Assembly: GCF_040026395.1 (NCBI RefSeq) | Contig: NZ_CP157278.1 | Span: forward strand, 186,001-250,000 | From: Pedobacter lusitanus | GTDB lineage: Bacteria > Bacteroidota > Bacteroidia > Sphingobacteriales > Sphingobacteriaceae | Length of the DNA stretch: 64,000 nt | Direction of reading: 5' to 3' | In this document: positions 8,838-17,439 of the stretch, one piece after another | How positions within the stretch are numbered: position 1 is the stretch's first letter | How the letters are laid out: each line of letters opens with the position of its first letter | The notes under the pieces: generated by a model | Seen by the model: the letters and a program-made list of their open reading frames with translations, nothing else | Told to the model about the DNA's origin: nothing | Databases searched by the model: none | Program-made: the position numbers and the translations under genes

Positions 8838-9998
8838 TTATCTTGTTTGTAATGAGCTGTTTCTGTACTGTGTTGGGGTCTGTTTCGTATACTTTTTAAA
8901 GGCGAAGTTGAATGTGGATTTTGAATTAAAACCTACTGCATACAGCACCTCCTGGATATTTAATTCGTTTTTCCGGGGATCTCTTAAAATTGCCATGGCT
9001 TTTTGAATGCGATACTCATTGATAAAATCGAAAAAATGCTGATTAAGCTGATGGTTAATCAGTATGGATAAATCACGTACCTGAATTTTCATCTGACCGG
9101 CAAGATCCTGAATCGTTAAGGAGGGCTCAAGATAAGGTTCTTCCTGCTCCATAAATTTTCTCAGCGCCGTAATTTTATCCTGATCAGGTAAGTTTGAAGC
9201 TGGCTGATCTGCTGTGGGCATATCTGCAGGGGAATCAGGTATAAAGTCACTGACTAATTTTAATTTGGAATCTATCCCTCTGAAAAGATCAGGATGATGC
9301 AGCGCTTTTAAAACAAACCAGCATAAAACTGACAGTGCAGTAAGTCCGACTAAAGGATATACCCAGCCTGCTATATGCGTATAATCTGTATATTTTAACA
9401 GGTTTTTAAGGGCAGCAATGAAATACTGCGCAGCTAACAGACAGGTGAATTGAAATAACCACTGATAAGTAACAGATGCTGGATTTGTATAGTTTTCCAG
9501 GTATATCTTTTTATATTTTCTCAGCACAAGAAAAATCGCAGTGATATAGAAGGTCAGCTGAAACAGGATAAAGATCTGGAGGAAAATGGCCTCAGGCATT
9601 TGATTGTAATTGTCCAGGAAAAGGAACCGCGCCGTTGAATCTGCCAGATAAAAACGTGGTGTTATAATCAGGTTAGCCAGCAGAAAAGGGCTTATATGCA
9701 GCAGATGTTTTGGCTTTAAGCTGAAATCGGCATAACAGACTGATAAGACATATAAATAGAAAAAGGGAATGATTAACAGTGAGGTTTGTCCTCTGAACAT
9801 TTCTAAAACCGGCTCATGCTGCAGAAAGTAGTAGCTAAAGAAACCGCTGATATCAATCCCATTAAAAATGATAAAACAAGCCAGCAGTCTGTTATTTAGT
9901 TTATGTTCGGTTTTTACAGTGAGTAAAAACAGGGCGAACAGAAAAGAAATAAAAACAGAGAGGAAGCTTATAATACCCGTTAAAATATACTGATCCAT
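8838..9998 (-). CDS. AraC-family regulator with 7TM-type membrane N-terminus
   Basis: A 386-residue protein with about seven hydrophobic helices in residues 5-250 (for example ILTGIISFLSVFISFLFALF at the start and VYPLVGLTALSVLCWFVLKAL near 220-240), a polar linker, and an AraC HTH domain in the last 100 residues (LTIQDLAGQMKIQVRDLSILINHQLN, then VLYAVGFNSKSTFNFAFKKYTKQTPTQYR). Such proteins sense a membrane or periplasmic signal and regulate neighbouring genes directly from the membrane. The nearest downstream gene is the TonB-type barrel, a plausible target. The signal is unknown. Confidence 0.82.
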   Translation of the reverse strand: MDQYILTGIISFLSVFISFLFALFLLTVKTEHKLNNRLLACFIIFNGIDISGFFSYYFLQHEPVLEMFRGQTSLLIIPFFYLYVLSVCYADFSLKPKHLLHISPFLLANLIITPRFYLADSTARFLFLDNYNQMPEAIFLQIFILFQLTFYITAIFLVLRKYKKIYLENYTNPASVTYQWLFQFTCLLAAQYFIAALKNLLKYTDYTHIAGWVYPLVGLTALSVLCWFVLKALHHPDLFRGIDSKLKLVSDFIPDSPADMPTADQPASNLPDQDKITALRKFMEQEEPYLEPSLTIQDLAGQMKIQVRDLSILINHQLNQHFFDFINEYRIQKAMAILRDPRKNELNIQEVLYAVGFNSKSTFNFAFKKYTKQTPTQYRNSSLQTR

Positions 9999-10041
9999 TA
10001 AGAGAATGATATCTGCTAAATTAGGATAATTTTTAGATTGC

Positions 10042-10881
10042 TCAGCTTATATTCAGCTCCATCTCATATTGTTTAATCGTTAGCTCATATCCGACAGTCA
10101 ATAAAAATGCATGGATTCTATGCAGGTTTTTATCAATATTGATCACGGAGAATTCTTTCTTTTCTCCTGAAGAGATGTATTCAAATAGTTGTTTTGCTGC
10201 TCCTTGTCTTCTGTAGGCAGGAGCTACGGCAAACTGATGAATTCTATGGTTATCAGGATTGTAAATTAAATAGCCGATTAGCTGATCCGCAGAGAAAATT
10301 CCAATGGCAATATGCAGCTCTTTCGCATTTTTCATAGCGGTAACTGAGTTTTGCCAGGCTGGTTCTCCATCCCAAAAAGAACTGAATAATTGCCAGTCAT
10401 CAGATAGCAGCGGCCGTATCTCAAACCTTGATCCGCTGTGCGTTTTAAGCTGACCTTTATAACAATTGTAATCCCTGGTAATTTTAAAACCGGCTCTTTC
10501 GTAGGTGTTGATAGCTACCTGATTACCGGTTATTACTTCAAGTTTGAGTTTGGTTACATTTTGTTCTTTTAGTTTAGGGATAATATACTCCATGAGTTTT
10601 GAAGTGATTTTATTTCCTCTTTCATCTGGAATTACGCCCGTGCCTGCATTGTAAGCGACTTTATTTCCATGAATATGATCTATGCCATGTAAGATGAATC
10701 CGATTAAGCGATCGTCCTCAAATGCTCCGGCAGAAAACCGGAGATCAATGCTTTCGGTTTTGATCTTTCTTTCTAATTGTTCTTTTGTGATTTTGAAGGG
10801 GACCAGATAATCTGAAAATGATAAGTTAAAAGTTTCTGCCAATGATCCGGTATCTACGTTTTCTAAGGTTGTTATCTTCAT
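10042..10881 (-). CDS. tandem GNAT-domain N-acetyltransferase
   Basis: A 279-residue cytoplasmic protein with two GNAT folds. The first (residues 1-145) has the acetyl-CoA loop region VIPDERGNKITSKLMEYIIPKLKE and the NTYERAGF motif; the second (about 152-279) has FAVAPAYRRQGAAKQLFEYI with the RRQGAA acetyl-CoA loop. Two-domain GNATs of this kind acetylate small amines or antibiotics, but the acceptor cannot be read from the sequence. It lies on the same strand as the VOC and AraC genes to its right, 114 bases from the nearest, and may be co-transcribed with them. Confidence 0.78.
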   Translation of the reverse strand: MKITTLENVDTGSLAETFNLSFSDYLVPFKITKEQLERKIKTESIDLRFSAGAFEDDRLIGFILHGIDHIHGNKVAYNAGTGVIPDERGNKITSKLMEYIIPKLKEQNVTKLKLEVITGNQVAINTYERAGFKITRDYNCYKGQLKTHSGSRFEIRPLLSDDWQLFSSFWDGEPAWQNSVTAMKNAKELHIAIGIFSADQLIGYLIYNPDNHRIHQFAVAPAYRRQGAAKQLFEYISSGEKKEFSVINIDKNLHRIHAFLLTVGYELTIKQYEMELNIS

Positions 10882-10994
10882 TTCTTTAAAAGCTAAATCG
10901 GCCTAATATGCAATTTTTTGTGCTGAATTGCTTAGACCGATTGGCTTTTGCAGAAAAATCCGGAATAAATAAACCTCTTTGAAGGCTTATTTAT

Positions 10995-11375
10995 CTAAAG
11001 AATGGAGGTAATCCACCAAACATTCCCAAACTGATCTTTAATACCGCAGGTTCTGCCATAATTCTGATCAGATAGTCCCATTAATGATTCTGCCCCTGCA
11101 TCCAAAGCTTTTTTATAAGTTTCGTCTGCACTTTCAACGTATACAAACAGATTTGCTGTTTGTGGCTGCCAATCTTCGGAGGCGTCACAAAACATAATAG
11201 TGCTTGTTCCGATCATAATTTCAGCATGCATTAAACCAGAACCATCGGCTCTTGGCTTCTGCATACTTTCAATGGGTTGTGCATTAAAGACTGTTTTTGT
11301 GAAATCAATAAATGCTGAAGCATTTTTCAGCATTAAATAAGGCATAACGGTCTGATGTTCTTGTGGTATATTCAT
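10995..11375 (-). CDS. VOC-superfamily protein, PhnB/glyoxalase-like
   Basis: A 126-residue single-module vicinal oxygen chelate protein. It has the beginning VMPYLMLKNASAFIDFTKTVFNAQ, the middle HAEIMIGTSTIMFCDA, and the end GRTCGIKDQFGNVWWITS. These are typical of PhnB-like proteins that bind a metal or a small ligand. Function is not predictable; neighbours include GNAT and AraC genes on the same strand, an arrangement often linked to small-molecule resistance or detoxification. The gap to the AraC gene upstream is 69 bases, consistent with one transcript. Confidence 0.75.
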   Translation of the reverse strand: MNIPQEHQTVMPYLMLKNASAFIDFTKTVFNAQPIESMQKPRADGSGLMHAEIMIGTSTIMFCDASEDWQPQTANLFVYVESADETYKKALDAGAESLMGLSDQNYGRTCGIKDQFGNVWWITSIL

Positions 11376-11444
11376 TTTCTTATTTATTTAACTATGCTAA
11401 TTTAGCAAGGCAGGCATTAATGAAATAGGAAAAATCCGACATCT

Positions 11445-12254
11445 TCAGACCGTTCTCCAGGCAGTACCTTCAGCCTGATTAAAGAAGTATTCTTTTGGTT
11501 TATGACCTGAGAACTGTTTAAAGTCCTGAATGAAATGAGACTGATCGTAATATCCGCAGGTATAGGCAATTTCTGCCAGTGACTTGTTATTATGGTTATA
11601 TAATGCCAGTGCATGCTGAAAACGGACTATTCTGGAAAATAATTTAGGGCTGAATCCGGCCTGCTGTTTGAAATTTCTTTCAAACTGCCGGGTCGATAGA
11701 AAATTATGAGCAGCAAGCTGTTCTATATTGATAATTTCACTCGTTTGAATCATATATCTGATAGTCTGAAAAATCCCCGGAGGTTGCTGTTTGGCTACTG
11801 CTAATCTTTTTTCAAGAAATCCTGAGATAATTTCTACTCTCTGGCTATGATCTGCAGCAAGCATCATCTTTTCTTCTAACTCATGAGCCTGGTTTCCAAG
11901 TAATGTTTTCAGGTCGATCATCTGATTTTTTAACTCCGAACCTGGAATTGAAAAAAGCTGAGAGATTGCAAAAGGGTAGAGGTAAGCACCAAATATTCCA
12001 AAGTTGCTCCGGATTACAAAACGTCTGATCAGTAGTGATTGACCTGCCAGCCCGGAGGCGAAAGCTTTCTCCTCTGGTTTTTCAGGGATCAGTTCATCAA
12101 AAATGCCCTGATAATGAAAAAGTAGTTCGGCACAGCCATCTGCCATCGAGCGATGGATATAGGGGCTTTCTAGTGTGGCGTCGCCTTCTAAAACCCAGAA
12201 AAATCTTACATATGCTGCTAATTTTTCCGGAGGGTTTATGGTAAAATATTTCAT
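11445..12254 (-). CDS. AraC-family transcriptional regulator, DUF6597-type N-terminus
   Basis: From the ATG at 12254 the protein is 269 residues; an earlier in-frame ATG at 12302 adds 16 residues that do not belong to the family start (KYFTINPPEKLAAYVRFFWVLEG). The N-terminal half has the pattern MADGCAELLFHYQG and FGAYLYPFA seen in AraC regulators with a DUF6597 sensor. The C-terminal 100 residues form the two HTH motifs (INIEQLAAHNFLSTRQFERNFKQQ and SLAEIAYTCGYYDQSHFIQDFKQFSG). It probably controls the VOC and GNAT genes downstream on the same strand. Confidence 0.8.
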   Translation of the reverse strand: MKYFTINPPEKLAAYVRFFWVLEGDATLESPYIHRSMADGCAELLFHYQGIFDELIPEKPEEKAFASGLAGQSLLIRRFVIRSNFGIFGAYLYPFAISQLFSIPGSELKNQMIDLKTLLGNQAHELEEKMMLAADHSQRVEIISGFLEKRLAVAKQQPPGIFQTIRYMIQTSEIINIEQLAAHNFLSTRQFERNFKQQAGFSPKLFSRIVRFQHALALYNHNNKSLAEIAYTCGYYDQSHFIQDFKQFSGHKPKEYFFNQAEGTAWRTV

Positions 12255-12423
12255 TGCCTGGTTATTAAAGGAGAAGTTACAGATAATCGCGTAATTACCC
12301 AATTAATTTTAGCTGATCATTTTCCCCGGGTTAATCAGGATAAAATTGTTTAGGATAAACTCTCCCAGAATGTTTTTTAGCAAATTCATAAATCATATAT
12401 TGTAGCGATAAACAAAATTACTT

Positions 12424-13269
12424 ATGTCATCAAGAAGGTTTTTTATTAAAAGTAGTTTAACGGGATTGGCACTGGCAGGTATACCCGGAGCTGTTTCTGC
12501 ACTCGTTCCGGTTGAACATGCAGCATTGAATAATCAGACCGGCAAGCTGAAATTACGTTTTGCGATTGCCTCTGACGGACATTATGGGCAGCCAGGCACT
12601 CCTTATAAAAAAGACCATGAAAATATAGTGCAGTGGCTTAATGAAACACATCAGATAAATCCGCTTAACTTTGTGATTATCAATGGTGACCTGGTTCATG
12701 ACCGGCCGGAATTACTGCAGGAGGTGAAAAAGGAATATTATGATCGGCTAAAGGTTCCTTTTTATGCTATTCCGGGAAATCATGATCATGCAGATACGGC
12801 CATCTGGAAGTCTGTATTTGGTTATGAAGATAACTTCTCTTTTGAGCATAATGGTATTGGTTTTATATTGGCCAATACCTCCAATACCAAAGGGACTTAT
12901 ATTGCGCCGGACAGCGTTTTCATGAAAAGAGAGCTGGATAAGTTTAAGGATCTTACAACGGTTTTTGTGATCCTGCATATTCCGCCATATCACTGGGTGC
13001 CGGAAAGTCCTTTTGCAGACAGCCCGGAAACCATTAATTTGTTGCATAGTTATCCCAATGTTAAAGCTGTATTTCATGGCCATGACCATAGTCTTGATGC
13101 CGTGTTTTATACCAATAAATTACCACATTTCTTTGACGCTCATTTTGGTGGAAACTGGGGTACAACTTATCGGGGATACCGGATTGTAGAAGTCGATGAA
13201 ACCAATAAAATCACTACTTATCAGGTTAATGCAAGTAAAAATCCAATGCTTAATGAAACTTCGTTTTAA
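12424..13269 (+). CDS. Tat-exported metallophosphoesterase
   Basis: A 281-residue calcineurin-like phosphoesterase. The N-terminus SRRFFIKSS at 3-11 followed by a hydrophobic stretch and AVSA is a good twin-arginine signal, so the folded enzyme is likely exported. The metal-site motifs are all present: DGH with D51 and H53, NGD at 87-89, GNHDH at 118-122, and GHDH near residues 219-222. The substrate could be a phosphomonoester or phosphodiester. Its last 17 bases overlap the start of the next gene, so the two products are probably made together. Confidence 0.83.
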   Translation: MSSRRFFIKSSLTGLALAGIPGAVSALVPVEHAALNNQTGKLKLRFAIASDGHYGQPGTPYKKDHENIVQWLNETHQINPLNFVIINGDLVHDRPELLQEVKKEYYDRLKVPFYAIPGNHDHADTAIWKSVFGYEDNFSFEHNGIGFILANTSNTKGTYIAPDSVFMKRELDKFKDLTTVFVILHIPPYHWVPESPFADSPETINLLHSYPNVKAVFHGHDHSLDAVFYTNKLPHFFDAHFGGNWGTTYRGYRIVEVDETNKITTYQVNASKNPMLNETSF

Positions 13270-13927
13270 TATTACAGGCCTGTTGTTAACTTTTTTGACC
13301 TTTGGAAGCTCAGCTCAAAACTTAACCCGTTTTGTTGTTCCCGCTGGCTATGTGAAGGTTCTCGAGGCCAGAGGTGATCTGGACAAAGACGGAGTTGATG
13401 AGCTGGTATATGCTTATAATACGGATAAGAAAGAGGATGATGCCGGATTTTTCAGAACATTATACATCTGCAAAACCGTCAATGGAGAAACCCGGCTCTG
13501 GAAAAAGAATACCTCTGTACTCTGGAAAAGCAAAGACTGTGGCTTTTGTATAGATAAAGGTGTTGATCTGTCAATGAGTATAAAAAATAATACACTGTTG
13601 GTCAAACAGACTTTTAATCATAATTCCAGACACTATAGTACTTATCAGAACATTTTCCGCTTTCAAAATAAGGATTGGTTTTTAATTGGTTCCACTTATA
13701 ATGATTACGATACCTGTGATTTTGATTTTAAATATGATATTAATTTTTCTACCGGAATGGTCAATATTGCAGAAAATTATGGAGACTGTGATGAGGGAAA
13801 GAAGATTCCTGAAAACAGATTCTGGAGTTTTAAGTATCCATTTAAGAGCATCCCGAAAATGGATGGCTTCACAGCAGGAAAAACAGAACTCAAAGTACCA
13901 GATGCTAAAAAGTTTTTTTACTATTAG
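13253..13927 (+). CDS. secreted protein of unknown function, co-translated with the phosphoesterase
   Basis: About 224 residues from the ATG at 13253. A farther in-frame ATG at 13196 lies deep inside the previous gene and gives no signal peptide, whereas MKLRFNITGLLLTFLTFGSSAQ is a clear one. The mature protein has GDLDKDGVDELVYAYN, like the Asp-rich repeats of VCBS/FG-GAP proteins that bind calcium, and several Cys (CKTVNG, DCGFCID, TCDFDF, DCDEG) that may form disulfides. I do not recognise the family. The 17-base overlap with the phosphoesterase gene suggests a joint role. Confidence 0.65.
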   Translation: MKLRFNITGLLLTFLTFGSSAQNLTRFVVPAGYVKVLEARGDLDKDGVDELVYAYNTDKKEDDAGFFRTLYICKTVNGETRLWKKNTSVLWKSKDCGFCIDKGVDLSMSIKNNTLLVKQTFNHNSRHYSTYQNIFRFQNKDWFLIGSTYNDYDTCDFDFKYDINFSTGMVNIAENYGDCDEGKKIPENRFWSFKYPFKSIPKMDGFTAGKTELKVPDAKKFFYY

Positions 13928-14004
13928 CGTGAAGTACTTTGAGCTATTGGGTTAAAAGAATCACTTTACCGGTTATTAAAAGCTTGTTAATCCATATAAG
14001 CTGA

Positions 14005-14418
14005 TCATTCTGTACGGTTAATAATAAATGCATTTTCTACTTTATCCATTCCAATTTTAGGGTAATACTCCATTGCTGTGGGTACTGAAAGTAACAGCAG
14101 CATGGTCTTTGGTCCAATTTTTTCTTTGGTCAGTTTTACAAGCTCTTTTCCGATTCCTGCCTGCTGATATTTTTTACTAACTGCAAGATCTGAAAGATAG
14201 CAGCAGAAGGAGAAATCTGTCAGAGATCTTGCTATACCAATTAGCTGATCAGCATCCCAGGCGCTGATGATCAGGTTAGCGTGAGCATACATTTGAGCGA
14301 TCCTGTCTCTGTCTCCGGTAGGTCTTTTCAGTCCGGAACTGTTTAACAATTCAATAACCTGATCAACTGACGGATTCAGGTCTGATTTATAAGTGATATG
14401 CATAGAATTTTCTTTCAA
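14005..14418 (-). CDS. small GNAT N-acetyltransferase
   Basis: A 137-residue single GNAT domain (or 132 from the second Met, MHITYKSD, which looks like the true family start). The acetyl-CoA loop is KKYQQAGIGKELVKL, and the preceding strand is CCYLSDLAVS. The end, MEYYPKIGMDKVENAFIINR, matches small GNATs that act on unknown amines. It stands alone, convergent with the secreted-protein gene; there is no sign of an operon. Confidence 0.75.
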   Translation of the reverse strand: MKENSMHITYKSDLNPSVDQVIELLNSSGLKRPTGDRDRIAQMYAHANLIISAWDADQLIGIARSLTDFSFCCYLSDLAVSKKYQQAGIGKELVKLTKEKIGPKTMLLLLSVPTAMEYYPKIGMDKVENAFIINRTE

Positions 14419-14605
14419 AGGTGGATTTTTGAAGGGATAGTCTTAAGTGCCAGTTTAGAAAAGTATGCTAGTCCAGATCATCATAATTGTGATTAAATGC
14501 CTATGCTTTTTACTGGTACTGATCAGGGTTGTTTTTAATAAAAATATAGGTAAATTGTTAAGCAGATAAGAAATACATGATATTTCGAATAAAGAATAAT
14601 TAACT

Positions 14606-15091
14606 ATGGAAACCGGAACTACAGACCTTTGTGATAAATTTAGTGATCGTATTAATGTCGCATTACCAATCGGACTTAAAGATTTTGGCGCAGTCAAAGC
14701 TTTTCATGGACAGATTGTAACGGTAAAGTGTTTTGAAGCTAACCCACTTGTCAGACAAACACTGGAAAAAGATGGAACAGGCAAGGTTCTGGTTGTTGAT
14801 GGTGGTGGCTCAAAAAGATGTGCATTAATGGGAGATAATATAGCTGAACTGGCTATTCAGAATAATTGGAGTGGTATCATTATTTTTGGCTGTATCCGGG
14901 ATAGTGTGGCTGTTTCCAGGTTATCCATAGGAATTAAAGCTTTAGATGTAGTCCCGCTTAAAAGTGGAAAAAAAATTGAAGGAGATGTTAATGTCATTGT
15001 GAATTTTGCCAATATTGACTTTATACCAAATCAATTTGTTTACGGCGATGAAGATGGGATCATTGTTTCTCAGTATAGCCTGATTATTTGA
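14606..15091 (+). CDS. RraA-family protein (RNase E regulator-like / HMG aldolase fold)
   Basis: A 161-residue RraA-fold protein. The family core is visible: VVDGGGSKRCALMGDN at about 63-78, and IIIFGCIRDS at about 91-100 with the Arg98-Asp99 pair used for metal and substrate binding in 4-hydroxy-4-methyl-2-oxoglutarate aldolases. The C-terminus DEDGIIVS is also typical. Proteins of this size were named for inhibition of RNase E in enterobacteria, but many are aldolases or decarboxylases, so the role here is uncertain. It is monocistronic, with the sigma-factor gene 94 bases downstream. Confidence 0.8.
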   Translation: METGTTDLCDKFSDRINVALPIGLKDFGAVKAFHGQIVTVKCFEANPLVRQTLEKDGTGKVLVVDGGGSKRCALMGDNIAELAIQNNWSGIIIFGCIRDSVAVSRLSIGIKALDVVPLKSGKKIEGDVNVIVNFANIDFIPNQFVYGDEDGIIVSQYSLII

Positions 15092-15185
15092 AATTAGCAA
15101 ATAACGGATTGAAATCTCCAAAAAAATAGCGGACTTAGGTGATATTTGGAGTTGAACAGGCACATACTATAAAAGCATAGTAGTT

Positions 15186-15749
15186 ATGGAAACAAAAGTT
15201 AGTAAAGAGGAAATACACCCGGCTCAGGAGGCTTTGCTGATGTCTCTGTACCAGGATGCCTTTCCTTTGGTAGCAAACCATATCAGCAAAATGGGTGGTT
15301 CATTTGATGAGGCTAAGGATGTTTTTCAGGATGCCCTGATCATTTATTATGAAAAAGTAAGACATACAGGAATAACCTTAAGGTATAGTGAAAAGGCCTA
15401 CCTTTTTGGTATTGCAAAATACCTTTGGAATAAACGATACAACTTAACCAGTAGGGAGATCTCTCTTGATCAGTTATGTAACAGGTCTGATGAGGATCTG
15501 GGATTAGTTGATTCTGTGTATGAAGAAGTCTCCTCATCCAGATTGCTGCACTTATTGCAGACTGCAGGTCAGAAATGTATGGAGCTGCTGAGTGCTTTTT
15601 ATTATGAAAAACTAAACATGGAAACCCTGGCTGACCGGTTCGGATTTTCAGGCCCGAGATCAGCAACTGTTCAGAAGTTTAAGTGTCTTGAAAAAATAAA
15701 AGAAACAGTAAAAGAAAAATCACTGAAGTATGAAGACATCATGGAATGA
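15186..15749 (+). CDS. sigma-70 family RNA polymerase sigma factor, ECF-like
   Basis: A 187-residue sigma factor. Region 2 is seen in AKDVFQDALIIYYEKV (about 42-57) and in the following YLFGIAKYLWNKRY. Region 4 is at about 140-180 (CMELLSAFYYEKLNMETLADRFGF, then VQKFKCLEKIKETV), a helix-turn-helix for the -35 box. It ends in an overlap of 20 bases with the next small gene, an arrangement typical of a sigma factor with its partner. A weak dyad (ACTAT/ATAGT, 15166-15181) lies just before the start. The target genes are unknown. Confidence 0.82.
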   Translation: METKVSKEEIHPAQEALLMSLYQDAFPLVANHISKMGGSFDEAKDVFQDALIIYYEKVRHTGITLRYSEKAYLFGIAKYLWNKRYNLTSREISLDQLCNRSDEDLGLVDSVYEEVSSSRLLHLLQTAGQKCMELLSAFYYEKLNMETLADRFGFSGPRSATVQKFKCLEKIKETVKEKSLKYEDIME

Positions 15750-15999
15750 ACTGCACCTGATTGAAGATTTTCTTTTATCTGATACCACAGCAGAAGATAA
15801 GATATTATTTGAAGCAAGGGCTGTGTTGCAGCCAGATCTGAAAGAAAGTGTTTTTTGGCAGCAAAGAACATATGATCTGATTGAAAGATATGGAAGGCAG
15901 CAATTAAGAAAAGAAATAGAGCAGGTACATGAAAAGCTGTTTACGGCTCCCGGGCATTTTTCTTTTAGGAAAAAGATCATGAATCTTTTCAATAAATAA
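15730..15999 (+). CDS. small helical protein, possible anti-sigma-like partner
   Basis: An 89-residue, Lys/Glu-rich, cytoplasmic protein with no Cys and no membrane segment. Its start overlaps the sigma-factor gene by 20 bases. The pattern WNELHLIEDFLLSDTTAEDKILFEARAVLQPDLKESV resembles the N-terminal helical segment of Bacteroidota anti-sigma and related proteins, where a helix like 'L.G.L...E...FE..L..DP.L' is common, but the usual membrane helix and periplasmic domain are absent. A role as a sigma partner is inferred from position and this weak pattern; other regulators are possible. Confidence 0.55.
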   Translation: MKTSWNELHLIEDFLLSDTTAEDKILFEARAVLQPDLKESVFWQQRTYDLIERYGRQQLRKEIEQVHEKLFTAPGHFSFRKKIMNLFNK

Positions 16000-16088
16000 C
16001 CAATCATTTTAAGCTAACAAGCATAATTCTCCTTCTTTATCAGAGGGCAGGGGAACCTATGTCTTAAATTTAACTAATCATAAAGGAT

Positions 16089-16766
16089 ATGAAAAACAAT
16101 GAATTTCGTAATTATGCAATAAAACACCATCGGATTAGCAGCTCATCTGTAGATCATTATACATCCCGCATATCAGCTGCTGCAGGCCCGGTGGCAATGG
16201 CTCCCTACATCATTGAAGAAAGACAATTGAATGTCGCACAGATGGATGTATTCTCCCGTTTAATGATGGACAGAATTATTTTTCTCGGCGAACCGGTCGA
16301 TGACAGGAGTGCTAATATTATACAGGCACAACTTCTTTTTTTACAGTCTGTAGATGCCCATAAAGACATCCAGCTGTATGTCAATTCTCCGGGAGGTGCG
16401 GTTTATTCCGGATTTGGTATTTATGACACTATGCAATATATCTCACCAGATGTTGCTACAATCTGTACTGGAGTTGCTTTATCTATGAGTTCAGTGTTGC
16501 TTTGCGCGGGGGCCGCTGGTAAACGTTCAGCACTGAAACATTCCAGAGTGATGATCCATCAGGCATCTGGAGGGACGCAGGGGACAGCAGCCGATATGGA
16601 TATCAGCATTAGAGAAATATTGAAAATTCAGGATGAATTATATCATGTAATAGCTGAGCATAGCGGACAGAGTTATGATAGAATAAATGAAGCAGCAGGC
16701 CGTGATTATTGGATGACTGCAGTGGAAGCCAAAGAGTTTGGAATGATTGACGAGGTTTTGGGCTGA
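16089..16766 (+). CDS. clpP: ClpP-type serine protease subunit, probable accessory paralogue
   Basis: A 225-residue ClpP. The oligomer-forming serine protease of the Clp machine has the triad Ser132 (GVALSMSS), His157 (VMIHQ) and Asp206 (GRDYWM), all present. The Bacteroidota N-terminus (EFRNYAIKHHRISS, then APYIIEERQLNVAQMDVFSR) is kept. Near the active Ser the usual ASMGA is ALSMSS. In Bacteroidota the main clpP commonly lies beside tig and clpX; here no chaperone gene is near, so this is probably a second copy. It follows the sigma/partner pair on the same strand by 89 bases and could be part of the same response. Confidence 0.85.
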   Translation: MKNNEFRNYAIKHHRISSSSVDHYTSRISAAAGPVAMAPYIIEERQLNVAQMDVFSRLMMDRIIFLGEPVDDRSANIIQAQLLFLQSVDAHKDIQLYVNSPGGAVYSGFGIYDTMQYISPDVATICTGVALSMSSVLLCAGAAGKRSALKHSRVMIHQASGGTQGTAADMDISIREILKIQDELYHVIAEHSGQSYDRINEAAGRDYWMTAVEAKEFGMIDEVLG

Positions 16767-16869
16767 GATTTATTATAGCTGTAAAACCGGAGCTGGTCAG
16801 TATCATTTTCAGATTAAATAACCATCGAAATATCTTATAATCAATACATAATAATAAATTATAATGAAT

Positions 16870-16900
16870 AGCTTTATGATTATACGTTGATTATAAAGCT
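16870..16900. promoter_or_regulatory. short inverted repeat before the SRPBCC gene
   Basis: AGCTTTAT at 16870-16877 and ATAAAGCT at 16893-16900 are perfect 8-base arms ending six bases before the ATG at 16906. The position allows an operator or a leader hairpin over the start. The region is very AT-rich, so chance is not excluded. Confidence 0.3.
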
Positions 16901-16905
16901 GAATA

Positions 16906-17400
16906 ATGAAAAATTTTGACTGGACCGGTTTTAAAAAAAAGATAGCTGTTAAAGCGCCACCAGCTACAATTTATGCTGCATGGACTAAAGCTGAGGAGCT
17001 GGAAAAATGGTTCCTGGCCGAGGTGAAGTTTCTTGATCAGAATAACAATTTGATCAGTAAACAGGCACCAGCAGCAACAGGATATAGCTACGAATGGAAA
17101 TGGTATATCTATGAAGATATAATGCCTGGCAAGATCACCGATGCGAATGGAAAGGACTTTTTTCAGTTCACGTTTGAAGGTGAATGTGTAGTAGATGTAA
17201 AGCTCACTATGAAGGGAGATTATACTGTAGTTGAACTGACTCAGCAAAATATTCCGACAGATGATAATTCTAAACAGTTCATCCGGTTAGGCTGCGCTTC
17301 AGGGTGGTCTTTTTATCTGGTTAATTTAAAATCTGTTTATGAAGGAGGTCTGGATTTAAGAAATAAGGACGAACAGTTACAGTTAATGATCAATAATTAA
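16906..17400 (+). CDS. SRPBCC/AHSA1-like START-fold protein
   Basis: A 164-residue protein of the SRPBCC superfamily, close to the AHSA1 type: the start AVKAPPATIYAAWTKAEELEKWFLAEV and the end LGCASGWSFYLVNLKSVYEGGLDLRN are diagnostic. These form a deep hydrophobic ligand pocket, but ligands are rarely known. No signal peptide. It is preceded by a short inverted repeat and followed after 39 bases by a membrane-anchored AraC protein on the same strand, which may be its regulator. Confidence 0.78.
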   Translation: MKNFDWTGFKKKIAVKAPPATIYAAWTKAEELEKWFLAEVKFLDQNNNLISKQAPAATGYSYEWKWYIYEDIMPGKITDANGKDFFQFTFEGECVVDVKLTMKGDYTVVELTQQNIPTDDNSKQFIRLGCASGWSFYLVNLKSVYEGGLDLRNKDEQLQLMINN

Positions 17401-17439
17401 GGGTCATCGCAGATTAGTAAATGTTAATGGCAGGGTTTA

